Shown in pieces: positions 24,489 through 33,651 of a stretch of DNA of 64,000 nt. The stretch is from Pseudomonas fluorescens. Lineage in GTDB: Bacteria > Pseudomonadota > Gammaproteobacteria > Pseudomonadales > Pseudomonadaceae. The stretch lies in the NCBI RefSeq assembly GCF_001307155.1, contig NZ_CP012830.1, forward strand, positions 3,718,501 to 3,782,500, written 5' to 3'. The translations under genes were made by a program, and so were the position numbers. Numbering within the stretch: position 1 is the first letter of the stretch; every line of letters starts with the position of its first letter. The notes beneath the pieces are model-generated. The model ran no database searches, was not told the origin of the DNA, and saw only the letters and a program-made list of their open reading frames with translations.

Positions 24489-25442
24489 TTAGTTCGGCCC
24501 TGGATCCGCCACCAAACGCCCGGCATCCTTGGTCAGCGACTTGAGAAACTCGCTTTGCAACTCGGGATCGTTGCGGGTCAGTTCGATCAGGCTTTGTTCC
24601 AGCTCGCTGGCTTCTTCTTCCAGGCCCAGCTCCGACAGGCGTTTGACCCGGTGTACCCACTGGCTCACTTCGTCGTCTTCGAGGTCGTCGTAAATCAGCG
24701 TATGAGCTTCCAGCAGCTTGCTGCGCAAGGTGCTGCTGATCGTCAGGGACGAGTCGGTGTGCACATCGTCCTGAGCATCTTCAACAGTAATCTGCAGCTT
24801 GCCGATACGGTTCAGGTCCTGTTCCGCGAACGGGCTGTCCAGCAGGTTCAAGCGCAACACGCCGTTGCGGTCGGTGGTGAGCTCGAAGGTCTGCGTGCCG
24901 GCCTTGACCTCTACCGGGCGCTCGCTCCATGGCAGGCTCGAATATTCCATACGCTTATCACGCTGGACTTCATCGATACCGGCCAGGTTCTGTTGTGCGC
25001 GACCATGGGACTGTATGTTCATGAACGGGTTGAGCCCGGCAATGCCATTGCTGATCCAGTCCTTGGTCATGCTGTCTGGCAGGTTGCCGAGGGCGAACAC
25101 GTTGGCGATGTTTGCGCCGACGCCGCCCACCAAAGTCACCGCGCCCAGCGGAATCTCGTAGACCTTGCGCCAGGGTTGGTAAGGCGTGTAGCGATCGTAG
25201 CGCCGGGTGACATCGTACTCGGTGACCTCGAAGGTCTTCTGCTCGTGAATCCGAACCCGGCGTTGCGGCAGCTCAAGCACCTTAGGCTCACCGACATCGA
25301 TCTGCAGGCTGTGATCGAGCAGTTTGCGCTCGATGCGTTCCTCGTGCTCGCTGCGTTGTGACATCTGATTGGCGCAGCCGCTGAGCAACAGGGTGCCGCA
25401 CAGGGCGGCACCACCGAGGTTTAAGGTGTTTCGCTTGAACAT
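24489..25442 (-). CDS. Lipoprotein of unknown function next to proS
   Basis: 317 residues with a lipoprotein signal (LLLSGC, Cys23). The mature part holds a hydrophobic stretch at about 95-120 (YEIPLGAVTLVGGVGANIANV) and an acidic, helical C-terminus (about 245-317). It corresponds in position to PA0957, beside proS. No catalytic motif recognised. Starts 17 nt after the proS stop, so probably cotranscribed. Confidence 0.75.
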   Translation of the reverse strand: MFKRNTLNLGGAALCGTLLLSGCANQMSQRSEHEERIERKLLDHSLQIDVGEPKVLELPQRRVRIHEQKTFEVTEYDVTRRYDRYTPYQPWRKVYEIPLGAVTLVGGVGANIANVFALGNLPDSMTKDWISNGIAGLNPFMNIQSHGRAQQNLAGIDEVQRDKRMEYSSLPWSERPVEVKAGTQTFELTTDRNGVLRLNLLDSPFAEQDLNRIGKLQITVEDAQDDVHTDSSLTISSTLRSKLLEAHTLIYDDLEDDEVSQWVHRVKRLSELGLEEEASELEQSLIELTRNDPELQSEFLKSLTKDAGRLVADPGPN

Positions 25443-25459
25443 GACTTCTCTATCTGGTG

Positions 25460-27175
25460 TCAGCGGCGGATACGAGCCTGAAGGAACGACAGCACGTCAG
25501 CGACCGGCAGCGCTTGCGGCTCGGCCTCGGTACGGCTCTTGTATTCCAGGTTACCTTCGGCAAGGCCGCGGTCACTGACCACGATCCGGTGAGGAATGCC
25601 GATCAGCTCCATGTCCGCGAACTTGATGCCCGGGCTGGTTTTCTTGTCGCGATCGTCCAGCAGCACTTCGAAGCCGGCAGCGGTCAGTTCCGCGTACAGC
25701 TTGTCGGTCGCTTCGCGAACCTGCTCGGTTTCGTAGCGCAGAGGCACCAGGGCGATCTGGAAGGGCGCGAGGGCGTCGCTCCAGATGATGCCTTTCTCGT
25801 CATTGTTCTGCTCGATGGCCGCAGCTACTACGCGGGACACGCCGATGCCATAGCAGCCCATTTCCAGGGTGACCGGCTTGCCGTTCTCGCCGAGTACTTC
25901 GCACTTCATCGCTTTGCTGTACTTGTTGCCCAGCTGGAAGATGTGCCCGACTTCGATGCCGCGCTTGATTTCCAGGGTGCCTTTGCCGTCAGGGCTAGGG
26001 TCGCCGGACACGACGTTACGCAGGTCGGCAACGGTCGGTACTGGCAGATCGCGCTCCCAGTTCACGCCGAAGTAGTGTTTGTCGTCGATGTTGGCACCGA
26101 TGCCGAAGTCGCTCATCAGTTCGACGGAACGGTCGATGATGATTGGCAGCGGCAGGTTCAGCGGGCCAAGGGAGCCGGCGCCGGCGCCAATGGCGTCACG
26201 CAGTTCGGCTTCAGAGGCCATGACCAGCGGGCTGGCGACGCCAGGCTGGTTGGCGGCCTTGATTTCGTTCAGCTCGTGGTCGCCACGGATGATCAGGGCA
26301 ATCAGCTTGCCTTTCTCTTCAGCGTGAACCACCAGGGTCTTGATGGTTTTTTCGATTGGCAGGTTGAAGCCTTCGACCAGTTGCGCAATGGTCTTGGCGT
26401 TCGGGGTGTCGACCAGGCGCAACTCTTCAGACGGTGCGGCGCGCGAGGTCTCCCGTGGTACGGCTTCGGCTTTCTCGATGTTCGCTGCGTAGTCGGAACC
26501 GTTGCTGAAGACAATGTCGTCTTCACCGGATTCGGCCAGTACGTGGAACTCGTGGGAGCCGGCGCCGCCGATGGAGCCGTTGTCGGCTTCTACAGGGCGG
26601 AACTTCAGGCCGAGGCGGGTGAACACGTTGCAGTACGCCTGGTGCATGCGGTCGTAAGTGATCTGCAGCGATGCCTGGTCGGCGTGGAAGGAGTAAGCGT
26701 CCTTCATGATGAATTCGCGACCGCGCATCAAGCCGAAGCGTGGGCGGATTTCGTCACGGAATTTGGTCTGGATCTGGTACAGGTTGATCGGCAGCTGCTT
26801 GTAGCTGCTCAACTCGTTGCGCATCAGGTCGGTGATCACTTCTTCGTGAGTCGGACCGGCGCAGAAGTCGCGACCGTGACGATCCTTGAAGCGCAGCAGT
26901 TCAGGGCCGTACTCTTCCCAGCGACCGGATTCCTGCCACAGCTCAGCCGGTTGAGTGCTCGGCATCAACACTTCGAGAGAGCCGGCGGCGTTCATTTCTT
27001 CACGAACGACGGCTTCGACCTTGCGCATCACTCGCAAGCCCATCGGCAGCCAGGTGTACAGGCCGGAGGCGAGTTTGCGGATCATGCCGGCGCGCAGCAT
27101 CAGCTGATGGCTGACGACGACCGCATCGGAAGGCGTTTCTTTCTGTGTGGCGAGCAAATATTGACTGGTGCGCAT
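25460..27175 (-). CDS. proS: Prolyl-tRNA synthetase
   Basis: 571 residues from ATG 27175 (MRTSQYLLATQKETP), the standard length for the bacterial type. Class II motifs (LRVMRKVEAVVREEMNAAG, motif 2 region FRDEIRPRFGLMRGREFIMKD split here at its core, and GCYGIGVSR as motif 3), the YbaK-like editing insertion (about 240-390) and the anticodon-binding domain are present. The upstream open frame is not supported. Confidence 0.97.
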   Translation of the reverse strand: MRTSQYLLATQKETPSDAVVVSHQLMLRAGMIRKLASGLYTWLPMGLRVMRKVEAVVREEMNAAGSLEVLMPSTQPAELWQESGRWEEYGPELLRFKDRHGRDFCAGPTHEEVITDLMRNELSSYKQLPINLYQIQTKFRDEIRPRFGLMRGREFIMKDAYSFHADQASLQITYDRMHQAYCNVFTRLGLKFRPVEADNGSIGGAGSHEFHVLAESGEDDIVFSNGSDYAANIEKAEAVPRETSRAAPSEELRLVDTPNAKTIAQLVEGFNLPIEKTIKTLVVHAEEKGKLIALIIRGDHELNEIKAANQPGVASPLVMASEAELRDAIGAGAGSLGPLNLPLPIIIDRSVELMSDFGIGANIDDKHYFGVNWERDLPVPTVADLRNVVSGDPSPDGKGTLEIKRGIEVGHIFQLGNKYSKAMKCEVLGENGKPVTLEMGCYGIGVSRVVAAAIEQNNDEKGIIWSDALAPFQIALVPLRYETEQVREATDKLYAELTAAGFEVLLDDRDKKTSPGIKFADMELIGIPHRIVVSDRGLAEGNLEYKSRTEAEPQALPVADVLSFLQARIRR

Positions 27176-27300
27176 GGTAGGCCGTTGTCGGTTGCTGAAG
27201 ACTAGAAGTGACGAAGCATTGTACGGGCGAGATTTGCTGGCGTACAGGATTGCGGCCGGCGGTGTGGCTTGAGTGCGGAGAAAGCCCCGCACTCAAGGGG

Positions 27301-28863
27301 CTATGATTCTTCGACGGCGGTAGCGGTCTGGGCAGGCTCGGGCGTTGGAGTCGGGCCTTCGCGGCGGTTTTCCTGGAACCAGTGCAGGGCGATCAACAGC
27401 AGGGTCGGCACGCCAAGCAGCGCTGTGATGATGAAGAAGTTGTGATAGCCGTATTTCTCCACCATGACTCCGGAGTAGCCGCCGATCAGGCGTGGCAGCA
27501 GGAGCATGATCGAGCTGAGCAGGGCGTACTGGGTCGCGGAAAACTTCAGGTTGGTCAGGCTCGACAGGTAGGCGACGAAGGCCGAGGTCGCCATGCCCGA
27601 ACTGAAGTTGTCGAGGGAGATGGTGACGATCAGCATCTCCAGGTTGGCGCCCATGTCGGCGAGCATCACAAACAGCAGGTTGGTAGCAGCTGATGCGAAC
27701 CCGCCGATGAACAGAATCGGCAGGATGCCGAAACGCACGATCAGCAGGCCACCCATGCCGGCGCCTACCAGGGTCATGATCAGGCCGAAGATCTTGCTGA
27801 CGCCGGCGATCTGATCCTTGGTGAAGCCCAGGTCGATGTAGAACACGTTGGCCATTACGCCCATCACAGTGTCGGACATTCGGTAGGTGGCGATCAGGCC
27901 CAGCAGCAGAAAGGCCTGCCAGCGGTAGCGGACAACGAAGTCGTTGACGGGCGTCAGCACCGGGGCCAGGCCGCGGCGGCCCATGGTGGAGAGGCACAGG
28001 CTGGTCAGGATGATGTAGAGCAGCGCTCGTAGAAATGCCCGATCTTCCAGCAGCAGATCCAATGGGCTCATGGCGCCCGTGATGACGCTGGCGAAATCAG
28101 TGTTGTAGAGCTGGGTAAACATCGCGGGTACGGATACCAGCAAAACGATGAGTACGAATACCGAGGCGAGTTGGTGCACAAAGCTGTAGCGCCCGGCGGA
28201 CAGCTGGGTACGCAGCGGCACGGGAGGTTCGCGCATCAGCAGGGTGGTCACCAACGCCGGGATCATCAGCAGGCCGAACAGCGCGTAGGTGCCGGTCCAG
28301 GCCGAGTGTTTGTAGTTGAACCCGGTGGAGCCGAAACCTTCGGCAATGAACAGTGCACCGGCTGTCGCCAGGAGCGCCGCGACCCGATAGCCGGACATAT
28401 AACTGGCGGCCAATGCAGCTTGGCGCGTGTCGTCGACAATTTCCAGGCGATAGGCGTCGACGGCAATATCCTGGGTGGCAGAGGCGAACGCGACCAGAAC
28501 GGCAATCGCAATCAGCCAGGACAGGTGCTTTTGCGGGTCGCAGAAACCCATGCCGATCAGGCCGAGGACCAGCAGTATTTGCGCCAGGACCAGCCACGAG
28601 CGTCGTCGGCCGAGTTTGCCGAGTAATGGCAGGCGCCACTGGTCGAGAAGTGGCGACCACACCCATTTAAACGCATAGGCCAGCCCGATCAGGCTGGCAT
28701 AACCAATCGTTTCACGGGCTACGCCGGCCTCACGCAGCCAGACGGATAGCGTTGAGAACACCAGCATGTAGGGTAGGCCAGCGGCGAAACCCAGTAGCAA
28801 TAGTACGAGCGTCGAGGGGCTGGCATAAGCAGCGAGCGCGGCGCGCCAGGTTTTACGGGGCAT
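27301..28863 (-). CDS. ampG: AmpG-family muropeptide permease
   Basis: 520 residues of the MFS type with about 12-14 membrane helices; N-terminus LGFAAGLPYMLVFSTLS and the loop FKWVWSPLLDQWR fit AmpG. It imports GlcNAc-anhydroMurNAc peptides from the periplasm for cell-wall recycling, which feeds AmpR signalling where ampC is present. A weak stem (27283-27302) overlaps the stop codon. Which pseudomonad AmpG paralogue this is cannot be told here. Confidence 0.9.
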   Translation of the reverse strand: MPRKTWRAALAAYASPSTLVLLLLGFAAGLPYMLVFSTLSVWLREAGVARETIGYASLIGLAYAFKWVWSPLLDQWRLPLLGKLGRRRSWLVLAQILLVLGLIGMGFCDPQKHLSWLIAIAVLVAFASATQDIAVDAYRLEIVDDTRQAALAASYMSGYRVAALLATAGALFIAEGFGSTGFNYKHSAWTGTYALFGLLMIPALVTTLLMREPPVPLRTQLSAGRYSFVHQLASVFVLIVLLVSVPAMFTQLYNTDFASVITGAMSPLDLLLEDRAFLRALLYIILTSLCLSTMGRRGLAPVLTPVNDFVVRYRWQAFLLLGLIATYRMSDTVMGVMANVFYIDLGFTKDQIAGVSKIFGLIMTLVGAGMGGLLIVRFGILPILFIGGFASAATNLLFVMLADMGANLEMLIVTISLDNFSSGMATSAFVAYLSSLTNLKFSATQYALLSSIMLLLPRLIGGYSGVMVEKYGYHNFFIITALLGVPTLLLIALHWFQENRREGPTPTPEPAQTATAVEES

Positions 28864-28906
28864 GGGCTGGAGTCTGCCTCAAAATTGCGAAAACAAAGCG
28901 CGCACT

Positions 28907-29260
28907 CTAACCGCTGTGCTCTACCGGGCGCCAGCCATGACGCTGAATATCAACACGATTGTTCAGGACACTGACACCTTCCATGCGCAAGCGTGCCCGC
29001 TGTTCATCGCCGGAGGGGCTTCCCGCTGGTAGGCTGAGGCGACCGCCGGCAGCCAATACACGATGCCAGGGCAGCTTGGTGTCGCCGGGCAACTGACTCA
29101 ATGTGCGCCCCACCCAGCGGGCGGCCCGCCCCAAGCCTGCCAGTTCGGCGAGTTGACCGTAACTCACCACTTTGCCTTCCGGAACCTGGGCCAGGGTCAG
29201 GTAGAGCGTGGTTCGGCGCATCTGTGCCGGGGTCTCGGTTTCATGGTTGGCGTCAGTCAC
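28907..29260 (-). CDS. Alkyltransferase-like protein (MGMT family, ATL)
   Basis: 117 residues from GTG 29260, chosen for the AGGAAG site seven nt upstream; an in-frame ATG 39 nt later is the alternative. The MGMT DNA-binding domain is intact (GKVVSYGQLAELAGLGRAARWVGR), but the active-site motif PCHR is PWHR, so Trp replaces the alkyl-accepting Cys. ATL proteins bind O6-alkylguanine and hand it to nucleotide excision repair. Confidence 0.9.
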   Translation of the reverse strand: MTDANHETETPAQMRRTTLYLTLAQVPEGKVVSYGQLAELAGLGRAARWVGRTLSQLPGDTKLPWHRVLAAGGRLSLPAGSPSGDEQRARLRMEGVSVLNNRVDIQRHGWRPVEHSG

Positions 29261-29366
29261 GTTGCCGCTTCCTGATGAGGGTGTTGAGGCTGCTTCCAGA
29301 GTAAGTCTTCCGTGAGCGAATGAAAATCTCGCCAAATCGGGTGTGGCCGGTAAAAACAGACAGGCA

Positions 29367-29400
29367 CAAAAAAGCCCCGCTTTTGAGGGCGGGGCCTTTT
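29367..29400 (-). terminator. Terminator of the cold-shock gene
   Basis: Stem AAGCCCCGC with GCGGGGC(C)TT, with six A on the left (T-tract on the minus strand), 17 nt past the stop. Confidence 0.88.
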
Positions 29401-29416
29401 ACTAAATCAGGACAAG

Positions 29417-29626
29417 TTAGATAACTTGAACTTCTTCAGCTTGCATGCCTTTCTGACCGCGGGTAGCGATGAAAGAAACCTGTTGGCCTTCTTTCAGGCT
29501 TTTGAAGCCGTCGGATTGGATAGCTTTGAAGTGAACGAACAGGTCGTCACCGGATTGTGGAGTGATGAAGCCGAAGCCTTTTTCATCGTTGAACCACTTA
29601 ACGGTACCGGTTTGGCGATTAGACAT
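29417..29626 (-). CDS. CspA-family cold-shock protein
   Basis: 69 residues, one OB-fold with RNP1 KGFGFI and RNP2 LFVHF. It binds single-stranded nucleic acids and acts as an RNA chaperone. GGAGTTACACC precedes ATG 29626. The AT-rich stretch upstream (to about 29750) could be a long 5' leader as in other csp genes. Confidence 0.96.
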   Translation of the reverse strand: MSNRQTGTVKWFNDEKGFGFITPQSGDDLFVHFKAIQSDGFKSLKEGQQVSFIATRGQKGMQAEEVQVI

Positions 29627-29981
29627 GGTGTAACTCCTTGAACAAAGATAACTGCGACTCAGGAAGAACCCTGGCCGAGACTGAGTGCAAAGAGCAGGAA
29701 AAATTCTTGTAGATGGTTGGATCGAAATTCAACATATCGTGTAGAGATTCTCAGTGACACAAGCAGCACAGTGGCGCCACCTTAACCCTTTTTCCTGAAC
29801 GTGCCAATGGTCTTTGCGAAGGTTTCTCTGTTTTCATGACTGACGGTGTGCCGTATTGCCGCGAAGGCCCGGAAATCGTGGGGGATCGGCGAGAATTGTG
29901 CCCCGGACTTTGAACCGGCGGCGCGCCCCGGTAAGATGCCGGACAGAATTTTTCCACCTCGCTATTCAGGACACCCCCGCC
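29627..29981. other. csp-dcd divergent intergenic region
   Basis: 355 nt. The left part (29627-29750) is AT-rich and probably the csp leader and promoter; the right part holds the dcd promoter. No further gene recognised. Confidence 0.5.
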
Positions 29982-30548
29982 ATGAGCATCAAATCGGACA
30001 AGTGGATTCGCCGCATGGCGCAAGAGCACGGCATGATCGAGCCGTTCGTAGAGCGTCAGATGCGTGGCGAAGGCGCCGACCGGCTGATTTCCTTCGGCGT
30101 ATCGAGCTACGGCTATGACGTGCGTTGCGCCGATGAATTCAAGGTGTTCACCAACATCAATTCGGCGACTGTCGATCCGAAAAACTTCGATGAGAAGAGC
30201 TTCGTCGACGTCAAAAGCGATGTCTGCATCATTCCGCCGAACTCTTTCGCGCTGGCGCGTACCGTCGAGTTCTTCCGTATTCCGCGCAATGTACTGACGA
30301 TCTGCCTGGGCAAGAGCACCTACGCTCGTTGCGGCATCATCGTCAACGTCACGCCGCTGGAGCCGGAGTGGGAAGGTCACGTGACCCTGGAGTTCTCGAA
30401 CACCACCACGTTGCCTGCAAAGATCTACGCCAACGAAGGCGTGGCGCAGATGCTGTTTTTCGAGTCCGACGAAGAGTGTGAAGTGTCTTATAAGGACCGT
30501 GGCGGCAAGTATCAGGGCCAGCGTGGCGTGACGCTGCCGCGTACCTGA
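29982..30548 (+). CDS. dcd: dCTP deaminase
   Basis: 188 residues from ATG 29982 (MSIKSDKWIRRMAQ). Family motifs SSYGYDVRC, GKSTYARCG and the catalytic Glu in VTPLEPEWEGHVTLEF are present, and the C-terminal GKYQGQ closes the active site. It converts dCTP to dUTP for thymidylate synthesis. The open frame upstream of the ATG is not coding. Confidence 0.97.
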   Translation: MSIKSDKWIRRMAQEHGMIEPFVERQMRGEGADRLISFGVSSYGYDVRCADEFKVFTNINSATVDPKNFDEKSFVDVKSDVCIIPPNSFALARTVEFFRIPRNVLTICLGKSTYARCGIIVNVTPLEPEWEGHVTLEFSNTTTLPAKIYANEGVAQMLFFESDEECEVSYKDRGGKYQGQRGVTLPRT

Positions 30549-30655
30549 GTCAGCCGTCTGACAAACCGTTGGAATTCCTGAGCGGGCGTACACTCTATGG
30601 GGTGTACTGCTCCGATGCGCGCAAGGCGTATCGGGCCATCGCTCAGGAGTGCTTC

Positions 30656-30874
30656 ATGAAGATCGATCCGCGAGTAAGTGCCGAACTGGCAAGGCTTGAG
30701 CCCAATCAAGTGGGCCTGCTGGCCTGGTCATTGCTGGCGCATCCGCCTGTCACGCAGGCCGGCGGAATCCCTGGTCAGCCCGACCCCGATACCCCGAACG
30801 AACAACCGACGGAACCAGGCGAGCCTGGCGAACCCACCTTGCCGGATAAGCCGCCTCCCGCGCCGGTTGCCTGA
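30656..30874 (+). CDS. Small proline-rich hypothetical protein
   Basis: 72 residues from ATG 30656, with AGGAG at 30645-30649. The N-terminal half could form a helix (ELARLEPNQVGLLAWSLLA); the C-terminal half is Pro/Glu/Gly-rich and likely disordered. No family recognised. A good ribosome site supports expression. Confidence 0.6.
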   Translation: MKIDPRVSAELARLEPNQVGLLAWSLLAHPPVTQAGGIPGQPDPDTPNEQPTEPGEPGEPTLPDKPPPAPVA

Positions 30875-30916
30875 TTTTCCGCATCGAAATTCAATGGCCC
30901 GAGGTTGGATTGATCC

Positions 30917-31007
30917 CTGTGGGAGCGTGGCTTGCCCGCGATGAACGATAACGCGGGTTATCAGATAAATCGCGTTGCCCCATCGCGGGCAAGCCACGCT
31001 CCTACGG
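30917..31007. repeat. REP pair, GTGGGAGCGTGGCTTGCC variant
   Basis: Inverted units CTGTGGGAGCGTGGCTTGCC and GGCAAGCCACGCTCCTAC around a 40-nt centre that contains the GATGAACGATAACGCGG segment shared with the copies at 38804 and 54045. Confidence 0.88.
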
Positions 31008-31016
31008 CATCTGGGG

Positions 31017-31781
31017 TTACTTGAGGTTGCCGCTGAGGAATTGCTTGAGGCGTTCGCTCTTCGGATTGCCGAGCACGTCTTCAGGCGCGCCTTCTTCCTC
31101 TACCAGCCCCTGATGCAGGAACAGCACCTGATTCGAGACTTTGCGGGCGAAGCTCATTTCGTGGGTCACCATGATCATGGTCCGGCCTTCTTCGGCCAAG
31201 CCCTGGATCACTTTGAGCACTTCGCCCACCAGCTCCGGGTCCAGCGCCGAGGTCGGTTCGTCGAACAGCATGACTTCCGGCTCCATCGCCAGTGCGCGGG
31301 CAATGGCAACACGTTGTTGCTGACCGCCCGACAGGAACGCCGGGTATTGATCGGCCACACGTGCCGCGAGGCCGACCTTGTCCAGATAACGCCGGGCGCG
31401 ATCTTCGGCGTCTTTCTTGCTGACACCCAGCACCCGGCGCGGGGCCATGGTGATGTTTTCCAGCACCGTCATGTGGCTCCACAGGTTGAAGTGCTGGAAC
31501 ACCATTGCCAGGCGGGTACGAATTCGTTGCAGCTCGGCTTCATCGGCCACCCGCATGCCATGGGAGTCTTTGATCATGCGGATCGCTTGACCGTCCAGGC
31601 TCATGGCGCCGTCGTTGGGTTGCTCGAGAAAGTTGATGCAGCGCAAAAAGGTACTTTTGCCCGAGCCGCTGGCGCCGATCAGGCTGATCACGTCACCGGT
31701 CTTGGCCTTGAGCGAAACGCCTTTGAGCACTTCATGAGTGCCGTAGCATTTATGCAGGCCTTCGATGGTCAGTTTGTACAT
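31017..31781 (-). CDS. aotP: Arginine/ornithine ABC transporter ATPase AotP
   Basis: 254 residues from ATG 31781. Walker A GASGSGKST, Q-loop FQHFNLW, signature LSGGQQQR, Walker B VMLFDEPTSALD and the H-loop His in VTHEMSFA are intact. It is the HisP/GlnQ type of polar amino acid importer and the last gene of the aotJQMOP operon. In P. aeruginosa argR follows aotP; here a REP pair and unrelated genes follow. Confidence 0.93.
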   Translation of the reverse strand: MYKLTIEGLHKCYGTHEVLKGVSLKAKTGDVISLIGASGSGKSTFLRCINFLEQPNDGAMSLDGQAIRMIKDSHGMRVADEAELQRIRTRLAMVFQHFNLWSHMTVLENITMAPRRVLGVSKKDAEDRARRYLDKVGLAARVADQYPAFLSGGQQQRVAIARALAMEPEVMLFDEPTSALDPELVGEVLKVIQGLAEEGRTMIMVTHEMSFARKVSNQVLFLHQGLVEEEGAPEDVLGNPKSERLKQFLSGNLK

Positions 31782-31794
31782 GGGGCATGCATCC

Positions 31795-32913
31795 TCAAGG
31801 CGAAAGTAGGTAGCCGGTGCGATAGGCTTCGAGGCCTGCAACATGGGCGATCACCATGCCTGCGGTGGCCATCCGGCGAGTCGAACGGGCGTAGAGCAGG
31901 CCGGCGTTGGCGCAATGAACCGGGGTCACGCGGTCGCCGATCGGGTCGATGATTTCGGCGATCAGTTGTCCCGCCTCCAGGTACTCGCCCGGCAGCACGT
32001 GGTACACCAGCAAGCCGCCGACCGGGGTTGCAACCGGTTCTACTGCGGCCAGTGGCGTGGCAGGGTAGGGCAGTTCGGGCAAGGGTGCGGCTTCACCTTC
32101 GATTGCGCCGAAATGAACCAGATAGTCGATCAGCGCCTGGCAATCGAGGCTGGCCAGCGGATGATTGACGTCGCCTTGACCGCGCAATTCGACGGTCACC
32201 GAGAAGCTGCCCAGCGGAATGTCGAAATGCTCACCGAAGCGTTCCTGCATTTGCCACCAGACCAGCGTGAAACACTCATCGAACGAATGACCGCCGGAGT
32301 CGGTGGCCAGCAGGCTGGCTTCGGCGCCGATGTAGCGCGCCAGTGGCTCGACTTGCGGCCAGGCCTCGGGCGTGGTGTACAGGTGCGCGACGGCTTCGAA
32401 ATCACAATGCAGGTCCAGCACCATGTCCGCGTCGCAGGCCAGTGTTTGCAGGGTCAGGCGCTGGGATTGCAGTTGGGTGCGGGCGGTTTGCCGAGCCAGC
32501 GCATTGCGCAGGCTGCTGCGGATCAACTCAAGGTTGTGTTGTGGGTCGTCGTTGAGTTGCCCTTCGATCTCGTTGCCGACTTCTTCACCGAGGTCGACGA
32601 ACCAGCGGTTGAAGTTCTGTCCGCTTTCCAGTTCATAGCGGCCCAGTGGCACGTCCATCAGCACTTGTTCGAGGCCAATCGGGTTGGCCACGGGCACCAG
32701 CACGATCTCGCTGCGCAGACGGCCGGCGGCTTCGAGCTCGGCCAGGCGCAGCTTGAGGTGCCAAGCCACCAGCATGCCGGGCATTTCGTCGGCGTGCAGC
32801 GAGGACTGGATGTAGATTTTGCCTTTGGCCTGGGTCGGGCCGAAGTGGAAGCTGTGGATCTGTCGTGCAGTGCCCGGCAGTGGGGCAAGCAGGTCATGGA
32901 TCTGGTGGCGCAT
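31795..32913 (-). CDS. aotO: AotO-like succinylglutamate desuccinylase/aspartoacylase-family protein
   Basis: 372 residues. Zinc-carboxypeptidase-type motifs: HADEMPG (His and Glu zinc ligands), DLHCD (third ligand) and catalytic Glu in VTVELRG. A C-terminal biotinyl-like beta region (VYHVLPGEYLEAGQLIAEI) is typical of this M14 subgroup. It sits inside the arginine/ornithine importer operon as aotO does in P. aeruginosa, where its role in transport is unclear. An amidohydrolase on arginine- or ornithine-related acyl compounds is possible. Confidence 0.87.
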   Translation of the reverse strand: MRHQIHDLLAPLPGTARQIHSFHFGPTQAKGKIYIQSSLHADEMPGMLVAWHLKLRLAELEAAGRLRSEIVLVPVANPIGLEQVLMDVPLGRYELESGQNFNRWFVDLGEEVGNEIEGQLNDDPQHNLELIRSSLRNALARQTARTQLQSQRLTLQTLACDADMVLDLHCDFEAVAHLYTTPEAWPQVEPLARYIGAEASLLATDSGGHSFDECFTLVWWQMQERFGEHFDIPLGSFSVTVELRGQGDVNHPLASLDCQALIDYLVHFGAIEGEAAPLPELPYPATPLAAVEPVATPVGGLLVYHVLPGEYLEAGQLIAEIIDPIGDRVTPVHCANAGLLYARSTRRMATAGMVIAHVAGLEAYRTGYLLSP

Positions 32914-32940
32914 TTGCTTTTGTGTCCTGAAGCAGGAGAG

Positions 32941-33651
32941 CTAGTGAGTCGGCCCGAGGAACGCCAGCCATCGGCGTTCGGCCAGTCGGAACAGGCCGAC
33001 CAGCGCAAAGGTGACGGTCAGGTAAATCAGCGCGGCAATGCCGAACGACTGAAAGGTCAGGAAGGTCGCCGAGTTGGCGTCACGAGCGACTTTCAGAACG
33101 TCCGGGACGGTGGCGGTGAAGGCTACAGTGGTCGAGTGCAGCATCAGGATCACTTCGTTGCTGTAGTACGGCAACGAACGACGCAGGGCCGACGGCATGA
33201 TCACGTAGGCATATAGCTTCCAACCCGTCAGACCGTAGGCCTTGGCGGCTTCGACTTCACCGTGGTTCATACTGCGAATCGCCCCGGCGAAAATCTCCGT
33301 GGTGTAGGCGCAGGTGTTCAGGGCAAAGGCTAAGATGGTGCAGTTCATCGCATCGCGAAAGAACGCGTCGAGTACTGGCTGCGCACGGACCGCGGCCAGG
33401 CTGTAGATCCCGGTGTAGCAAATCAGCAGCTGGATATACAGCGGCGTACCGCGAAACAGGTAAGTGTAGAACTGCACCGGCCAGCGCACATAGAGCTTGC
33501 TGGAAACCCGGGCAATCGACAGCGGAATCGACACCAGGAAACCGATGAAGATCGAGGCGCTGAGCAGCCACATGGTCATCGCCAGGCCGGTGATGTGGTA
33601 GCCGTCGGTATAAAGGAACGGTTTCCAGTAGTCCTGTAGAAGTTCGATCAT
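32941..33651 (-). CDS. aotM: Arginine/ornithine ABC transporter permease AotM
   Basis: 236 residues with five predicted helices and the EAA loop (GEVEAAKAYGLTGWKLYAYVIMP around residue 150). HisM/ArtM-type inner-membrane permease. Start codon overlaps the aotQ stop as ATGA, showing translational coupling. Confidence 0.93.
   Translation of the reverse strand: MIELLQDYWKPFLYTDGYHITGLAMTMWLLSASIFIGFLVSIPLSIARVSSKLYVRWPVQFYTYLFRGTPLYIQLLICYTGIYSLAAVRAQPVLDAFFRDAMNCTILAFALNTCAYTTEIFAGAIRSMNHGEVEAAKAYGLTGWKLYAYVIMPSALRRSLPYYSNEVILMLHSTTVAFTATVPDVLKVARDANSATFLTFQSFGIAALIYLTVTFALVGLFRLAERRWLAFLGPTH

Noticed and set aside
25457..27205. 582-codon open frame on the plus strand opposite proS
   Set aside because: Antisense shadow of proS.
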